Assembly: GCA_032164245.1 (NCBI GenBank)
Contig: JAVMKO010000002.1
Location: forward strand, 88,487,340-88,551,339
Source: Sternotherus odoratus
Taxonomy: Eukaryota; Chordata; Testudines; Kinosternidae
Direction: 5' to 3'
Length of the DNA: 64,000 nucleotides
Shown here: one piece after another, positions 1 to 11,415 of the stretch
Position numbering within the stretch: the first letter of the stretch is position 1
Layout of the letters: each line of letters begins with the position of its first letter
Notes under the pieces: model-generated
What the model saw: the letters and a program-made list of their open reading frames with translations, nothing else
Database searches by the model: none
What the model was told of the DNA's origin: nothing
Program-made: the position numbers and the translations under genes

Positions 1-573
1 CCATGGAATTAAGTATAGTTCATGTTATGGTAAGGGCCACGTCATCTTGCTACAGACACTTCGCCACAGACATCTGGTTTCTGTGACAACCTCACACCAC
101 ATTTGTCACATGACTCTCTGTCTGTGCCATTCCCGCCAATACATATTGCCAATTTTAACCTCTCGCTCCGATTTTTAACGCTGGATAGGAATGACATACT
201 CATGACCAAATGACCGTGACCAAATACTGTGTAAGGTTTTGTCAGCTTTTCCCCAACATGCTGAAAAGTTCTGCTTCTCTGACACATCATCAACTCAAGA
301 ATCTTATTATCCTTTTTCCACAGGACAGCCCATGACTATACACCAAATCATCAATGGCTGTCCTCTTATCTTCAGATAGAAGAAATTATGTGCTGAATGG
401 TGACAAACAGAATCAAGCCTTCACCATGTATTTCTGGTCACAAGACAACCTCACTCAAAATGTACACCTGATATTTTGTGTGCTGGCATTGCGTACTTGC
501 CAGCACAAACACATCAGGGGTTTGGAAGACAGATGAGCACCCTACCCTGCACTTCATAAGGCACCCTGAAATC
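1..573. other. No gene or repeat recognised
   Basis: Ordinary AT-rich vertebrate DNA at the window edge. The open frames here are short, start at arbitrary codons and show no domain, splice or codon pattern that I would call coding. Confidence 0.5.
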
Positions 574-750
574 ACAGAATCATAGAAGTGTAGGGCTGGA
601 AGAGATCTTAAGAGATCATCTAGTCTAGCCCTCTATACTGAAGAAAAATTTAAGTATACCTCCTAGAACATCCCTGGGAAGTGTTTGTCTAATCTGTTCT
701 TAAAAACCTCCAATGATAGAAAGCCTTCTTTCTGTATAACTTTGCTAACT
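574..750 (-). mobile_element. CR1 LINE, 3' end fragment
   Basis: The plus strand begins with CAGAATCATAGAA, the reverse complement of the octamer-type tail (ATTCTATG) that ends CR1 elements of birds and reptiles. It continues with the CR1 3'UTR hallmarks 'ggctggaagagatc' and 'atcatctagtctagccc', then the segment around 'gaacatccctgggaagtg'. The element is therefore on the minus strand and heavily 5' truncated, as most CR1 copies are. No ORF2 sequence remains. The boundary near 750 is approximate because the copy fades into diverged sequence. Confidence 0.85.
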
Positions 751-1113
751 GTTGTAAAAGCATCTAAAACTAAATTGATTTGGGGGCATACCTCTTAACC
801 TGCCAGGACCCAAAAGTGGAACAAATGCACAACCAAATCCCAAGATGAGAGATACCAAAAATTCCTATTAATTCAAGAAGACCAAAACACTGTTGTATTC
901 ATTTAGTCTCTCTTTAAATCCTCATTTTCATAGTTCTTTATTACTGATGCAAATAACTTTCAAGAACAAAAGTGAGGGGATGCCAAATGAAGGTGACTTT
1001 GCAACTAAAAGAAGTGAAGAAGCTCCTTAGGGTGTGATATAAAGGAGAGACATGACTTGGGTCAAAAAGAGGAAGCCTACCAGGGCATTATAGCTTATAA
1101 AGTCTCTGGGGGA
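751..1113. other. No gene recognised
   Basis: Plain AT-rich sequence between the CR1 tail and the target duplication of the next element. Confidence 0.5.
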
Positions 1114-1121
1114 GTTATGAT

Positions 1122-1681
1122 TAAGGCTACGATTTAGTCACGGCAGTCATGGATTCTGTGACTTTATCAGACTTCTGTGACTTCTTCCACTTCAACCGTC
1201 AGCCGCTGAAGCCGGGGCTAGAGGCAGAACTGTGCGGCCCATCTCTGCTGCAACTGGGGCTGGATGGCTGCAGCCACTGCCCTGTGGTTTGCAGGGAGGG
1301 GTGTTCCCCCTGCTGCACCCCAGCCCCATGGCTTCTGAGGGGGTCTGCAATGGGGACCATGCGCCCCCCCTTGCGGCATCCCAGGGCCATGTGCTGCCCC
1401 GCCAGCAGCAGCTGGGGCGTGGCAGGATCACACACCCCTGTCCTGCAGCTGCAGTCAGCTCCGGAGCCAGGGCTGTGGGCCCTCCTGCTGTGCTCCATCC
1501 CCCATGGCTTCTGTCATGGTCTGCAGCTGGGGCCACGTTCCCCTGCCCAGTGGGTGCTGTGCCCCCCCCCCCCCAGCTTCCCAGAGCCCTGTCAGGTCAC
1601 TGGCTCCGTGAATTTTTGTTTATTGCCCGTGACCTGTCCATGACTTTTACTAAAAATAACCTTGACAAAATCTTAGCCTTA
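1122..1681. mobile_element. Non-autonomous hAT-like DNA transposon, 560 bp
   Basis: Terminal inverted repeats are visible: the left end starts TAAGGCTACGATTTAGTCA and the right end is the reverse complement of TAAGGCTAAGATTTTGTCA. They are flanked by an 8-bp target duplication with one mismatch (gttatgat at 1114-1121, cttatgat at 1682-1689), the size made by hAT transposases. The interior is very GC-rich (about 1200-1600), with poly-C runs and subterminal 'tgacttttac'/'cacgg' motifs, in sharp contrast to the AT-rich flanks. Open frames of 100-200 codons on both strands follow from the GC content and contain no transposase motif. Assignment to hAT rests on the duplication length and TIRs; the superfamily is an inference. 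Confidence 0.75.
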
Positions 1682-1689
1682 CTTATGAT

Positions 1690-4325
1690 CTCCTGGCTGA
1701 ACTCCTTCCAATGCAGTTTCTGCAGAATCAAGCCTTTGATTTTTGACTACTACAGATATCCTCACCATAGTGGGGTGCTGTACTTTGGACCTTCACAGAA
1801 TCTTTTCAGGACATCTTTTCAGCCAAGAGCACCTAATTAGAACTTTGCCTGAGCAACTACCCATTTGTACACACATATGTCAAGAGAGTGTGTATATAAC
1901 TTTATCAGCTTTAAAAATATCTGTGTTTAGGTTTTATGTAATCTACTGCACACATTGGGACAAATGTGGACCTGGTGTGAACACATCAACTCCAATAAAG
2001 TCACTAACGTTGCATGTGCTCAGACAAGCTTTGAATGTGTCCTGTTATCTGTAGAAGCCATTTCTAGTTTTGAGGCCCGATCTTGCGCACACTGAAGTCA
2101 CTCCAAATTTTGCCATTGATTCAGCAGAAGCAGAAATGGGTCTTTTACTTGTTCCCAAATGTGAAAGGAAAAGGATACTTGATGAAAACTCACTTGTGAC
2201 TCCCATTCTTTTGCGCTACATTGTATGTCTATATATTTTGTTTTATTCGATATGCCTCAGCTGCACCTGAGTTAATCTTTAAAAACACTAACGAAAGGCT
2301 GCTCGTTGAAGAGTGTTCCTGATGATCACTTGGGCCACCCTATTATTACATTAAATCAATTAGAGACCATACTTGTATGTCCTGTTGATTTGATTTAGAA
2401 CTAACTAAAGCTCCAGTAATGTGCAATTACAAGAAACTTAATGACCCCTTTATATCAAATGCAACCTCCATGGCACCTAATATACTTTGATGAATTGCTC
2501 ATTATGTGCAATGTTAGAAAAGCTTCTATAAAGATTAATAATTGTATAATCAATAGAGAAATTCAATCTTATTTTGGCTCTTTTTAAACTCTGAAATCAA
2601 TGAACCTTGTTTTGTTCCCCGCTTCCCTTGTGTGCCCCCAGTGTGAGTGTGTGTGAGAGAGAGATGGATGATATTTTGTAAGGCTAAGCCACTACTTTAA
2701 TTGTAATAGGAATTCCTCATCAGCCCTTCCTAACACATTCTAAAAAATGTTTGTTCTTTTTTTTGGTATACACTACTCTCCCAATGTGCCCAGCCTTTTC
2801 TAGCATGGAGGTGCTTTTCTGTATACGTGATATGGACAAGTATTAAAGTATCCTACCCAATATGTCCGTAGTGGTAACACTGAGATACCAGAGGTAATCC
2901 ATTAGTCCAAACTGCCTGGGCCTCCTAAAGCTGAGTGTTAAGTACTTAGAGTCTGAAGCAATCCCTGAATATTTCAGTTTGTGCCATATTTTTTCTCAGG
3001 ATATTCTGGTATTGTTGCTATACGATACCACTTGTGGCTGACCAACCCCATCCAAAATACCTCTTACCTAGGAAGGGGAAAGAATAGTAGATATGCAGGG
3101 TGAAATTACTCAGTTGCAGAAGGCCAACTCAAGAACAGTGCAATACTTAAGCTCTATTTTAAGGACTTAACTGGAACATGCTGGCCCTCTGAACAGGATG
3201 AATTTCATTTCTAAGGAGACATAAAATAGAACAAGAAAGGAAAAATAGTGTTGTGCTTTGAACTTTCTTTTTCTAAGGGGTTCCTCAGCATCTCCATCTT
3301 ATTCCCCACCTTAAATCAAGAATAAATAGCCATTTATATTCTGAAGCTAGATTAACGGTGGCACATTAGGTCCGGGCAATCTCCAGAACAATGGAGTTCT
3401 ATTTTTCCAGCCAGCCAGCTGCAGACATACATATGCATGTAGGGGGAAGGCGATAGCACTCTCGGAGCTGTAATAAAAGCCATAGACAGTAGTTCCCTGA
3501 TACTAACCTTCAGCAACGTGCTTGGTACCTTGGTACTTGAGCGAGACCCTTCTTCCTCCCCACCACCCTATGGAAGTGATCAGTTTCATTACCCATTCCA
3601 GCAGTGGAGTTGAAATTTGTTTTGACTGCGAGCAGGCAGACACAGAGGACTGCAGGATTTTCAGAGCTACCTCATATACCTACTTCCCGGTTTTTCTTTG
3701 TTGCCTCTGCAGCAGCCCTACAGTTTTGCCTAGTTTGTTGTAGCGGAGGCAGGGGCTCTGAGGGTAGTTATTGTCCTTCACTCCTATGTAACTACCTGGT
3801 TCTCTGGAACGGCAGTCACTACCCCTGTGGCCATAGACAAAGCAGTTAACCATTACTAACATTTACTGGTAACTAGTTTATGTGTGGACCCATACAAAGC
3901 TACAGAGCATATGGAAGTGGAGCATTTCTGTGGCCAGTTGTCTTTGCGATTGTCACACTTTTATCACTGTATGGCATTGGAGGATGTAGTTGTGAGTTAA
4001 GACTGTGAGATTTAACTGAGATAGGGTATGAAGTGTGTGAATGCACCCACACAGGAAACCGATGCAAAACTAAATGAGTCAGGATCTTATCAGTTGCTTA
4101 TTGTGTAGTTCAGTTGGTTGCTGGTACTGGTGACTTGCAACATAGTCAAATAAAATGTGGACACTTTATAACCTGGTGCAATTTGTGCTGTTTAGGTTGT
4201 GGTCCAGGAGTTAGATACGTCACCTGCAGTCAGATTAAAATTCTGAGAAAACAGCAAAAATTATATGATCAAAACTTCTCAAATGCGGGAATCTAAAGAT
4301 AGGTGTCTAAATACTTAAATAAAAA
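1690..4325. other. Gene-free AT-rich stretch
   Basis: I see no domain-bearing frame, RNA gene or clear transposon. There is a short (TG)/(AG) run near 2643-2663 and a T-run near 2758. Short open frames around 3520-3850 overlap on both strands and look random. Confidence 0.45.
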
Positions 4326-4385
4326 TGGCCTGATTTTCAAGGACGTTTGTCTCCGGGAGCTGCTCAGCTCCTCTGAACACCAGGT
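4326..4385. repeat. Partial copy of a palindromic MITE
   Basis: The segment starts GGCCTGATTTTCAAGGACG and runs through 'gagctgctcagctcctctgaacacc'. This resembles one arm of the GGCCTGATTTTCAaAGG-type palindromic repeats common in turtle DNA; a complete relative lies at 61409-61489. The matching second arm is missing here. Confidence 0.4.
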
Positions 4386-5124
4386 GGCTTTTATTTATGG
4401 TTAATTTTTGTTTGTAAAATGCTTTGAGATCCTTGAATGGAAGGCCAGTTATTTCAAATGTTGCTAGCTCACAATTTTATCATGAGTCTTGTGATATTTG
4501 GTGTTTTTCTGAAAGCCCTGCCTACTGGCATCAGGAGATGGCATAGAAATCTAAACTTGCATTAAAAAAAATATTCTGTCACGTTTGGGAAGAAAAGGTT
4601 GAAAACATGAAGCTTGTGAAGCCTAAATGCTCAGAAACCAGGAGTCCCACAATGTATTCTTTTGAAAATCTCGTGATATTTAAGACAGTGTCATGATATT
4701 TTGGGGATTTATGTCATGATTTTTGAATCCCCAGGGTGCTGTTCTTCGGTCCTAGGAAGTAAAATGGAAGGTGAATGTCAGTTAGAGCAGGTCTGAGTCA
4801 TTTCATTCCAAATGTTAGGGGGGGAGCTGCAGTCTCTGTAGCAAAGAAGTCCGTATGCTTCCATACTCCCACCTCGGGGTGAAGACACACCCTCTCTTCC
4901 ATCCCACCCAACTTCTGTCACCACTGATCTCGAGCCTCAGCAACATTATGTGACATTCTCATGAGTCTTTTGTGGCATGGAAATTCCATATAAAAACTTG
5001 CAACTGTGCCTATTTTGTTTCTCTTACATGTGCTCTTAGGAACGTAAACACATGATTTTGGTTAAAATGTGGTTTATTTGTCCCCTTACTGCTTTTTGTG
5101 TGTCTACTATGGCTTGCAGCATGT
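4386..5124. other. No gene recognised
   Basis: AT-rich DNA with no recognisable coding or repeat signal. Confidence 0.45.
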
Positions 5125-5125
5125 C

Positions 5126-5200
5126 GGGCCAAATCCTGTGGCCTTTTACTCAGGCAAAATCCCTGCTGAACTCAGGGGGAGTTTTGCCTGCGTGAAGGCT
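5126..5200. repeat. Palindromic MITE (CAGGCAAAA arms)
   Basis: Two inverted arms face each other. The left arm is 'gccttttactcaggcaaaat' and the right arm is the reverse complement of 'gccttcacgcaggcaaaact', with a short centre between them. The upstream 'gggccaaatcctg' is the usual outer end of this family. No coding capacity. The same arm motif recurs at 33418-33457. Confidence 0.65.
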
Positions 5201-6639
5201 GCTAATTATATCCTGTCAAGTTTAAACTTCTGCTTTAAGACAAACAGTGTCTGATCATTGTTGTCCTTAGAATATAGGAGGGAAGGGTTAAGGGCCAGAT
5301 CTTAAGCTGGTGTAAATCAGTGGAGTTCCCTGACTTCAGTGCTGTTTCCAGCAGCTGAGGGTTTGGCCCTAAAGATTTATAGAAAAGAGACTCAAAATGC
5401 TCCCAGGCTTTCATCTGTGGTGGATGAAAGAAACATAAAACAAGCACGTCTCGCATGATGTGATATGTTGAGGCTGGGGACTGGGACTCATTTAGAATGG
5501 GCACCCGGTCAAAAGTCCCAGTCAAGTTACTGCCCCACAATGTTGTCACCACACTTCAGTGAGGAACTTTTCCCTGTTTAGCCCTCCACAATGCTTCCAC
5601 TGTGGAAGTTTTTGCATTATTTGGAGTTACTGGGCTAAATAAGGAAACAGGTACTGCAGGTAGGAAAATTATTCCATGTTTATGGCTGACTGTCACGTCT
5701 CACAATACTATTCATCCGTGCCAAACCTACATTCATATTGAGGATCATGTTTTATTAAAACCTGCCACTTGTTGTCACTCACTTGCTCCACTGTCCTATT
5801 CACTCTTTCCAAAAATAGCATGCCCCGTGGTGATGGCTTATTATGATTAACATAAAAATAAGTTTAAGGTTTAAATGCATCCAGGACACCAGAGGTAATA
5901 CAAGATCTGACTTCTGTATGGAACGTGTGAAGTTATATTTTCCATTGTTTCACAAGACTAGGGTTTGGGGGTGGTTTTTTATGTTTTGTTTTTAATTTAG
6001 TAAGTTTTAAAGTGATCTGTGGTTTCACATGGCAGACTTGCATCTCAGGAATTAATATCATTACTTTTTGATTATTGTTTTTTTTTCTATTCATAGCATA
6101 GTTCCTGCTTTTAAAACACAACTTCTAACAAGACCAATTTTTTCTGATCATTGTTATATAATATATATATATCTATATCTATAATGACAACATTTATCCA
6201 CAATTGCTGTTTATTATAGCTGGGGAGGAAGGCTCTTTGGCAACAAAAGTAGGATTCTACTGTTTCAAAGGAGTGCACACCAGGAGCTGTATCTATTTAC
6301 AAACTGTCTATATGTTTATATTTAGCCAAAAAAATCAACAGTGGAGGAATTTTCCTTTTAGTGTTTCTATTTCCTACTTGTTAATTTGTGACTTCAGACT
6401 CCTCGTTGATGACATTAATGTACAACATTTGGTCTACATAGCTGTAACATCTGAAATAAGGGCACGTGATGTCCAGGAACCCTAAGGATCTAGATTTGAA
6501 GTCTCCAGTGGAAAAATCAAAGGGCGGACATTGTAGGCAACAAAAGCAAATGCCATAATATGTTACATTACTAAAAGGAAACATAGTATTAGTGCCAACT
6601 TCATTGTCTCTAATGTTCTGTTTCTTTGGATATAACTAT
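5201..6639. other. Gene-free stretch with minor repeats
   Basis: Around 5289-5350 the words 'gggccagatcttaagctggtgtaaatcagtgg' (split here only by reading) suggest a decayed half of the GGGCCTGATTCT MITE family. There is an AT dinucleotide tract at about 6159-6185. Nothing else is recognised. Confidence 0.4.
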
Positions 6640-6760
6640 TATTTTTATTATTCATTTGCCGAGTGCAGACAGTGTGCTCAGTACTGTACAAAACCGAGAA
6701 GAAAATGCTGTCCCTGCTCGACAAAGCTTGCAACCTATGATCTGCTGAAGTTAGTGGGAA
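6640..6760 (-). repeat. MIR-related SINE, 3' tail fragment
   Basis: The sequence carries the words 'attattcatttgccgagtgc', 'ctcagtactgtacaaa' and 'gtccctgctcgacaaagctt'. These match the reversed tail of the MIR/CORE-SINE-related family of reptiles (tail, then 'tgtacaaa', then 'gtccctgccccaaagagctt'). Only the tail is present. A fuller copy of the same family is at 55185-55425. Confidence 0.6.
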
Positions 6761-7851
6761 TTTAGGACACTTAGCCCTCTGAAAGAAGAGGTACTAAACT
6801 CAGTACACCGCAGAATCAATACATAATTTCATACATCCATAACACGAACAGAATGGATGGTTTGAGAATACAGTCAGTGCCTTTTTTTGCAGGGGGGGCA
6901 TAATATATGTTTGAGTTTAGGTGGCTTATTTTGTTCAGATCCAGTCAAAGAATTGATAGAATCTTTGCAATCTACTATTGTTCTGTTCCATCTTCAAGTT
7001 GATGATCCATACTGTTCATAGTTAAGCAAAATGCACACAGTATAACACTCCATATACAGACAAAATAACAGTTGTTAACAAAAGCCTGATCTGAATATGA
7101 TATGATAGATTCCTTTGAACATGCGGCATAACCATTCTTAACAATGGGACAAAAGACTGGATCAGAAGAGGCTTCACAGCATTTAACTGTTGCTATTGCC
7201 ATTTGCATAAAAAATGCACAAAGTGTTAGTGACTCACAGTTTGTGTGATTAACTGAAGACTTTTGGATGCCACTTTGTTTTAAACATATCAGACTTCTTT
7301 AAGAAGAAACAGAGTACAGTAAAATCCTCCTGATCAATATAAGCCCTCAGGCATTTCCTCTGTAAACCTCCATCAGACTTCCTCTTGTAATCATTTTGCA
7401 GCCTTGCAGTGACTTATGTAGAGAGCTATCAGTGTGGGGAGGAAGGGAGATGGGGGGGAGGGGCACAGATGGCAGCACATGGAACAGGTGACATACAGTG
7501 TGCATATCTATACTGCTGCAAGTCTTTCTGCCTTAATAACTTGGAAGCACACAGAAGTCATTCTGTCCTGTATTTTAATACAGAAAGATATAGATGATGG
7601 CAGGCTGGGTCTCCTTTTGAAAAATTAAGAAACGCCAACACCTGCACATTTGTAATCTCAAAGTGCAATCATTAATTTATATAGCATTACTAGTACTGGG
7701 GATGGGGGTGGGTTCACTGAAGGTACCTTCTTGCCTGGAGCAAAAAGACATCGGTTGTGGTTTGGGTTTTTTATAGGTAAAGTGTGTAATCGAAAGGAAT
7801 GTAACTATAACCCACAACCTCATTCGGCATCCTAATGATGCAAACCTCTGA
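6761..7851. other. No gene recognised
   Basis: AT-rich sequence with a short G-run near 7448. Short open frames only. Confidence 0.45.
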
Positions 7852-7919
7852 GGCCCCGATCCAAAGACCGCTGAAGTCAATGGAAAGTCATTTATTTCAG
7901 CGGGCTTTGGATCGGGCCC
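7852..7919. repeat. 68-bp palindromic MITE (GGGCCCGATCCAAAG)
   Basis: A nearly complete hairpin. The left arm GGCCCCGATCCAAAGACCG and the right arm (reverse complement GGGCCCGATCCAAAGCCCG) continue inward through CTGAA, with a short centre containing 'gtcaatggaaagtca'. The arms differ at only about two positions. No TSD longer than a few bases is obvious. This is a family I recognise as frequent in turtles; it has no coding capacity. Confidence 0.75.
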
Positions 7920-9458
7920 ATCGTGCTGTCTGACGAACTTTCCAGCTTCAACCAATCAGAAACTTAAAACACGATCAGAGAAGGAAGGTGAACAAAGTGA
8001 CACTTCTAGGAAAGCCGTGCCTGAGTGGAGCAGGACCAGCACTATTCTGTTACAGAGGAAAGAGCAAAAGCAAAGAGGTCTCTCCAAGAGCATCAACCCC
8101 CCCCTGAGCAGTGTAGAGCACAGCTCCCTCGCGGCCTCGGCTGTGGTTGTACTCAATCAGTGTGCAGGGAGAAGGATGTAGGCCTTTGCACCTACAGCTA
8201 AGCAACGTAGCTCTGTGGTAGCAGAAATATTCCTGGGTAGGCGCCTTGAACACCTCATGAAACAGAAGGTAGGAAGTGTAGGTGGAGGGCTATTGTTTGT
8301 AATAAAGTTCATACATATCAAGATACATTCTGAAAGGGGCATTGTGCTGGCTTCTAAATCAACTGAGACAACTTTCTACATCTGAGTTTTGGGCATCTGT
8401 GGCTCTAGTCAGTTGCTGTTTTATGGCATCTTTGGGAACATTTTACCTTGTGAGACAGTCTAATATTGTAAAGCCATAGGGGAGCTGATCCAGCATTCTT
8501 TGTGCAGCAAAGACCTTACCACAGTAATTTATGGACCTGTTTCACATTGGCATTATTCTCATTTTATATCCATGTGTAACTCCTTTGATTTGAGTGGAAG
8601 GCCACCACACAGTGGTGTATCAGACTTGATGTTGAGTGTGCAAAGAAAGCAGAACTTGGCCTAGGAAGAATACATATTTTATTAAACCAAAGGGCAATAT
8701 TGTAATCTCTATTCAAAGCAGTAGTCAAATATAAGGAAAGCAGAAGTTTGCACAAAACTTTTCCTTTTATTTATGTTTAATGCGAATCCACACTATAGAC
8801 CTAAGATTTAAAAGATGTTTAATTTCCTATAAAGTTCCTATCCATATAAAGAATCCATGTTTCTTTAACTATATCCGGTTGCCCTGTTTAAAAAGCAGGA
8901 ACTTTACATGTTGCATCCGTGAGATATTGATTTTGCTATTTAGTAAAACAAAAGTTTCCATTTCAAGGACATTTTAAAGCAAAGTTAAAAATAAGAAGAA
9001 AAAACTCCTTATTAAACTAAATTGTGGTGTAACAGCTCACCACATCCTGCTGCAGTGGCATCTGATGTTTAGCAAAGGAAAGGTTTCTCTTTCAGGCTTC
9101 TGACAGGTACAGCAGTCACATGTTACCTGCATTTCTCAGCACTATTATTTTTTTGACTTGATGTCAGTGGAAAAGCTGAACATGAAGATGGAAAATATCT
9201 GTTCAGAGAGGGCATTGTGGGGAACTGTAGGTGGTAGCTACCAAAGCAACAATGCCTACCTCTCTTCTTCCTTTCCTGCCCCCCCCCCCAACACCTACCA
9301 GAAAAACAAACTAAAAAAAATTGATGACAGATGCGCTGTAAATCATCATACTCAGCTCTTTGAACTGACAGGAAGGAATCTGTTGTTCTACAGGAACTAT
9401 TGTTCTAGACTAGGCATGGAAAGTTAGAGTGTTTAGTTGTATTCCAGTTCTGCCACTG
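7920..9458. other. No gene recognised
   Basis: Several open frames of 60-90 codons overlap on the minus strand between 7950 and 8340, but they have no recognisable motifs and no consistent frame. A poly-C run lies at about 9281-9290. Confidence 0.45.
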
Positions 9459-9726
9459 AGGCCAAGTCTACACTGCAGACTTCTGCCTACATAGTTATAA
9501 CGGTCAGGAGTATGAAGAGATGTAATTCTTGACTGACACAGATCTGTTGGCACTAATCCCTAGTGCTGACACAGTCATACCAACAAAATTGCACTTTATC
9601 AGTATAGCTCGTTTCACTCATGGGACGGTTTTACTGGTACAAAGCAACAAAGGAGAAACATTTGCCCAGCATAGTAAACCTGTATGTCTATACCAGCAAA
9701 GCTTCCCTATTGTAGACATAGTCTGA
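9459..9726. mobile_element. MITE with GTCTACACTG-type ends, about 268 bp
   Basis: The left end 'gaggccaagtctacactgca' and the right end 'tattgtagacatagtctgaa' form imperfect terminal inverted repeats sharing the GTCTACA core. This is the signature of a large set of turtle MITEs (ends of the type GGCC-TTGTCTACACT). The interior is non-coding. The open frame inside (9529-9726) is incidental. Exact ends and target duplication are not resolved. Confidence 0.65.
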
Positions 9727-9752
9727 ATTACTATACGACTTTCTGGCAAGTC

Positions 9753-9999
9753 AGGGCTTATCTACATGGAGCAGCAATGCACACAAAGTGGGTGTGATTT
9801 CTAAAGCACACCAATATGTTGTGCACTAATTGGCCCATGTAGACCCTACTGGCACAAATTAAAGTGCCTGAGTGTGCATTAATATAAATGGGACTACATT
9901 AATGTGTACTAGTGAACTTTTAGTTCATGTTAGCAGGGTCTATAAGGTACACAACATGGTGCATATTAGAAATCACACCCCTCTAGTTAACAGGGAACC
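9753..9999. mobile_element. MITE with long inverted repeats
   Basis: From about 9798 to 9985 two long arms face each other. 'gggtgtgatttctaaagcac...tatgttgtgcac...tgtagaccct' is matched by the reverse complement of 'agggtctataaggtacacaac' and 'tgcatattagaaatcacaccc'. The left flank 'cagggcttatctacatgg' is a degenerate GTCTACA-type end. Together this is a fold-back element with no coding capacity. Confidence 0.65.
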
Positions 10000-10026
10000 C
10001 ACTGCCGCCTTGAGGACACCAGGTAA

Positions 10027-10126
10027 GTCGACCTAAGATGCGCCAACTTCAGCTACATTATTCACGCAGCTGAAGTTGCGTATCTTAGGTCAACCCCCCT
10101 CCCTGCTACTGTAGACCGAGCCTAAG
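10027..10126. mobile_element. Palindromic MITE (GACCTAAGATacGC hairpin)
   Basis: A hairpin at 10027-10094 has left arm 'gtcgacctaagatgcgccaa' + 'cttcagct' and right arm 'agctgaag' + 'ttgcgtatcttaggtcaac'. It is followed by the end motif 'ctgtagaccgagcctaag'. The same hairpin words appear at 60189-60256 inside another MITE, so this is a shared module. It abuts the preceding fold-back element, suggesting one composite element or two insertions side by side. Confidence 0.65.
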
Positions 10127-10952
10127 AAGGAGCAGGAGCCATTCCGTTATGGTCTGTATAGCAGGAAGGCATTTCACTTGCTGTGTGGAGGGTGGCTATA
10201 GCCCTATAATACTGACAGAAGAACAGGGTTCTTAAAGGTTCTAGATGCATGTAGATGGAGAAAGTGTACCGTTTCATTAGTCGGTCACAGCAAACATCAC
10301 ATAAAAGAGCACTTACTTTAGTCCTAGACTGCACGTACATGCTGAATGATTTCTGTCTGCTCACGCCCACCGAAGGGCATTCCCTCCCAGGCTCAGGTGC
10401 TTTAGTGGGCAGCAAGGGAAAGCCCGCTCTTAGCATACTGCTGCTGTTCCTTCCCCTTTTATCTTTTCAGACAGATGTTACTTTCCACTTGTATCTGTCT
10501 GGCTAGACTTACAATCTTTCAATGCTCATTGCCGGGCAATAAGAGAGCAATTCTCTTGCATCACGCCATCCTTTGTTCCTCCGTGTAAACCTCATTCCAA
10601 TACACACTTTAAAGGACTCGTTCTTTTCATTTATTGGCAGCATAAAAAAAGTGAAATGAAGTAAAGAATCACACAGAAAAGACTTGGAGACCTACCCTGA
10701 ATTCTCCGTAGGTTACAATAGGTAGGAGTGATGTGGAACCATGCTGCCAGCTATTATTCTGGTTCCTTATCTCATCTCAGTTCCCTTGTTTTGAACATCT
10801 TGTGGCTTTCCAATGACAATGCACTAACCGTGGGACTGGTAGTCCTCCAGCTGGATTCCATTCCCAAATGCTAGGGAATTGCTGTCTGACTTTGAGAGAG
10901 TCACTGAATAGCGATGGGTAACATTTTCAAAAATGAGTGAGGGATCCAAAGT
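10127..10952. other. No gene recognised
   Basis: Two short open frames overlap on opposite strands at 10122-10506. Neither shows a motif. Confidence 0.45.
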
Positions 10953-11050
10953 CCTATGTTCAAAAGTGACTTAAGCACTTAGGAGCCTAAGTAAGGCTGT
11001 AAGTAAATAGCTCAAAAAGGCAAAGGTGCTTAAGTCATTTTTGAATATGC
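10953..11050. repeat. Palindromic MITE (GACTTAAGCAC arms)
   Basis: The left arm 'ttcaaaagtgacttaagcac' at about 10959-10978 is matched by the reverse complement of 'gtgcttaagtcatttttgaa' at about 11026-11045, with only two or three mismatches. The ~45-bp centre is unpaired. A related truncated arm ('gcagcttaagcatgttctta') occurs near 17234. Confidence 0.7.
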
Positions 11051-11214
11051 AACTTAGCTCCTAATTCAGTTAGGTGCTTCTGAATTTTTTTCCCTTTGTC
11101 CCTCTGTTTACCTTAGTCAGTTTTTGCTGCTTTTGACCTTTCCCTTGACATCTGTGTGAGGTATTGCAAGTTAAAGTAAACCACGCATTCCTTGAATAGA
11201 CTACAGACTATGAC

Positions 11215-11415
11215 ATGCTCTTGGCCTGAGAGTCAGGAGACCTATGTTCTACTGGTTTGCCCACTGACTTATATGGGCAAGCTCCTTGATGTAACTGCCT
11301 CGGTTTCCCCATGTGTGAAATGTTGATAATAATACCTATCTATCTCCTTTCCAGAGCCGTTGGGAGGATAAATTGATATTTCTAAAGCACTATATATAAA
11401 GGCCAAGTGGTAGTG
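11215..11415 (+). repeat. MIR / CORE-SINE
   Basis: The order of MIR landmarks is preserved on the plus strand: 'ggcctgagagtcaggagacc', then 'gggcaagctccttgatgtaa', 'ctgcctcggtttccccatgt', 'gataataatacctatc', 'gagccgttgggaggataaat' and a terminal 'aaagcactatata'. This is nearly full length apart from the tRNA-derived head. Confidence 0.85.

Noticed and set aside
1149..1840. 164- and 202-codon open frames
   Set aside because: They overlap the hAT-like element, run across its right end, and have overlapping frames on both strands. No transposase or other motif.
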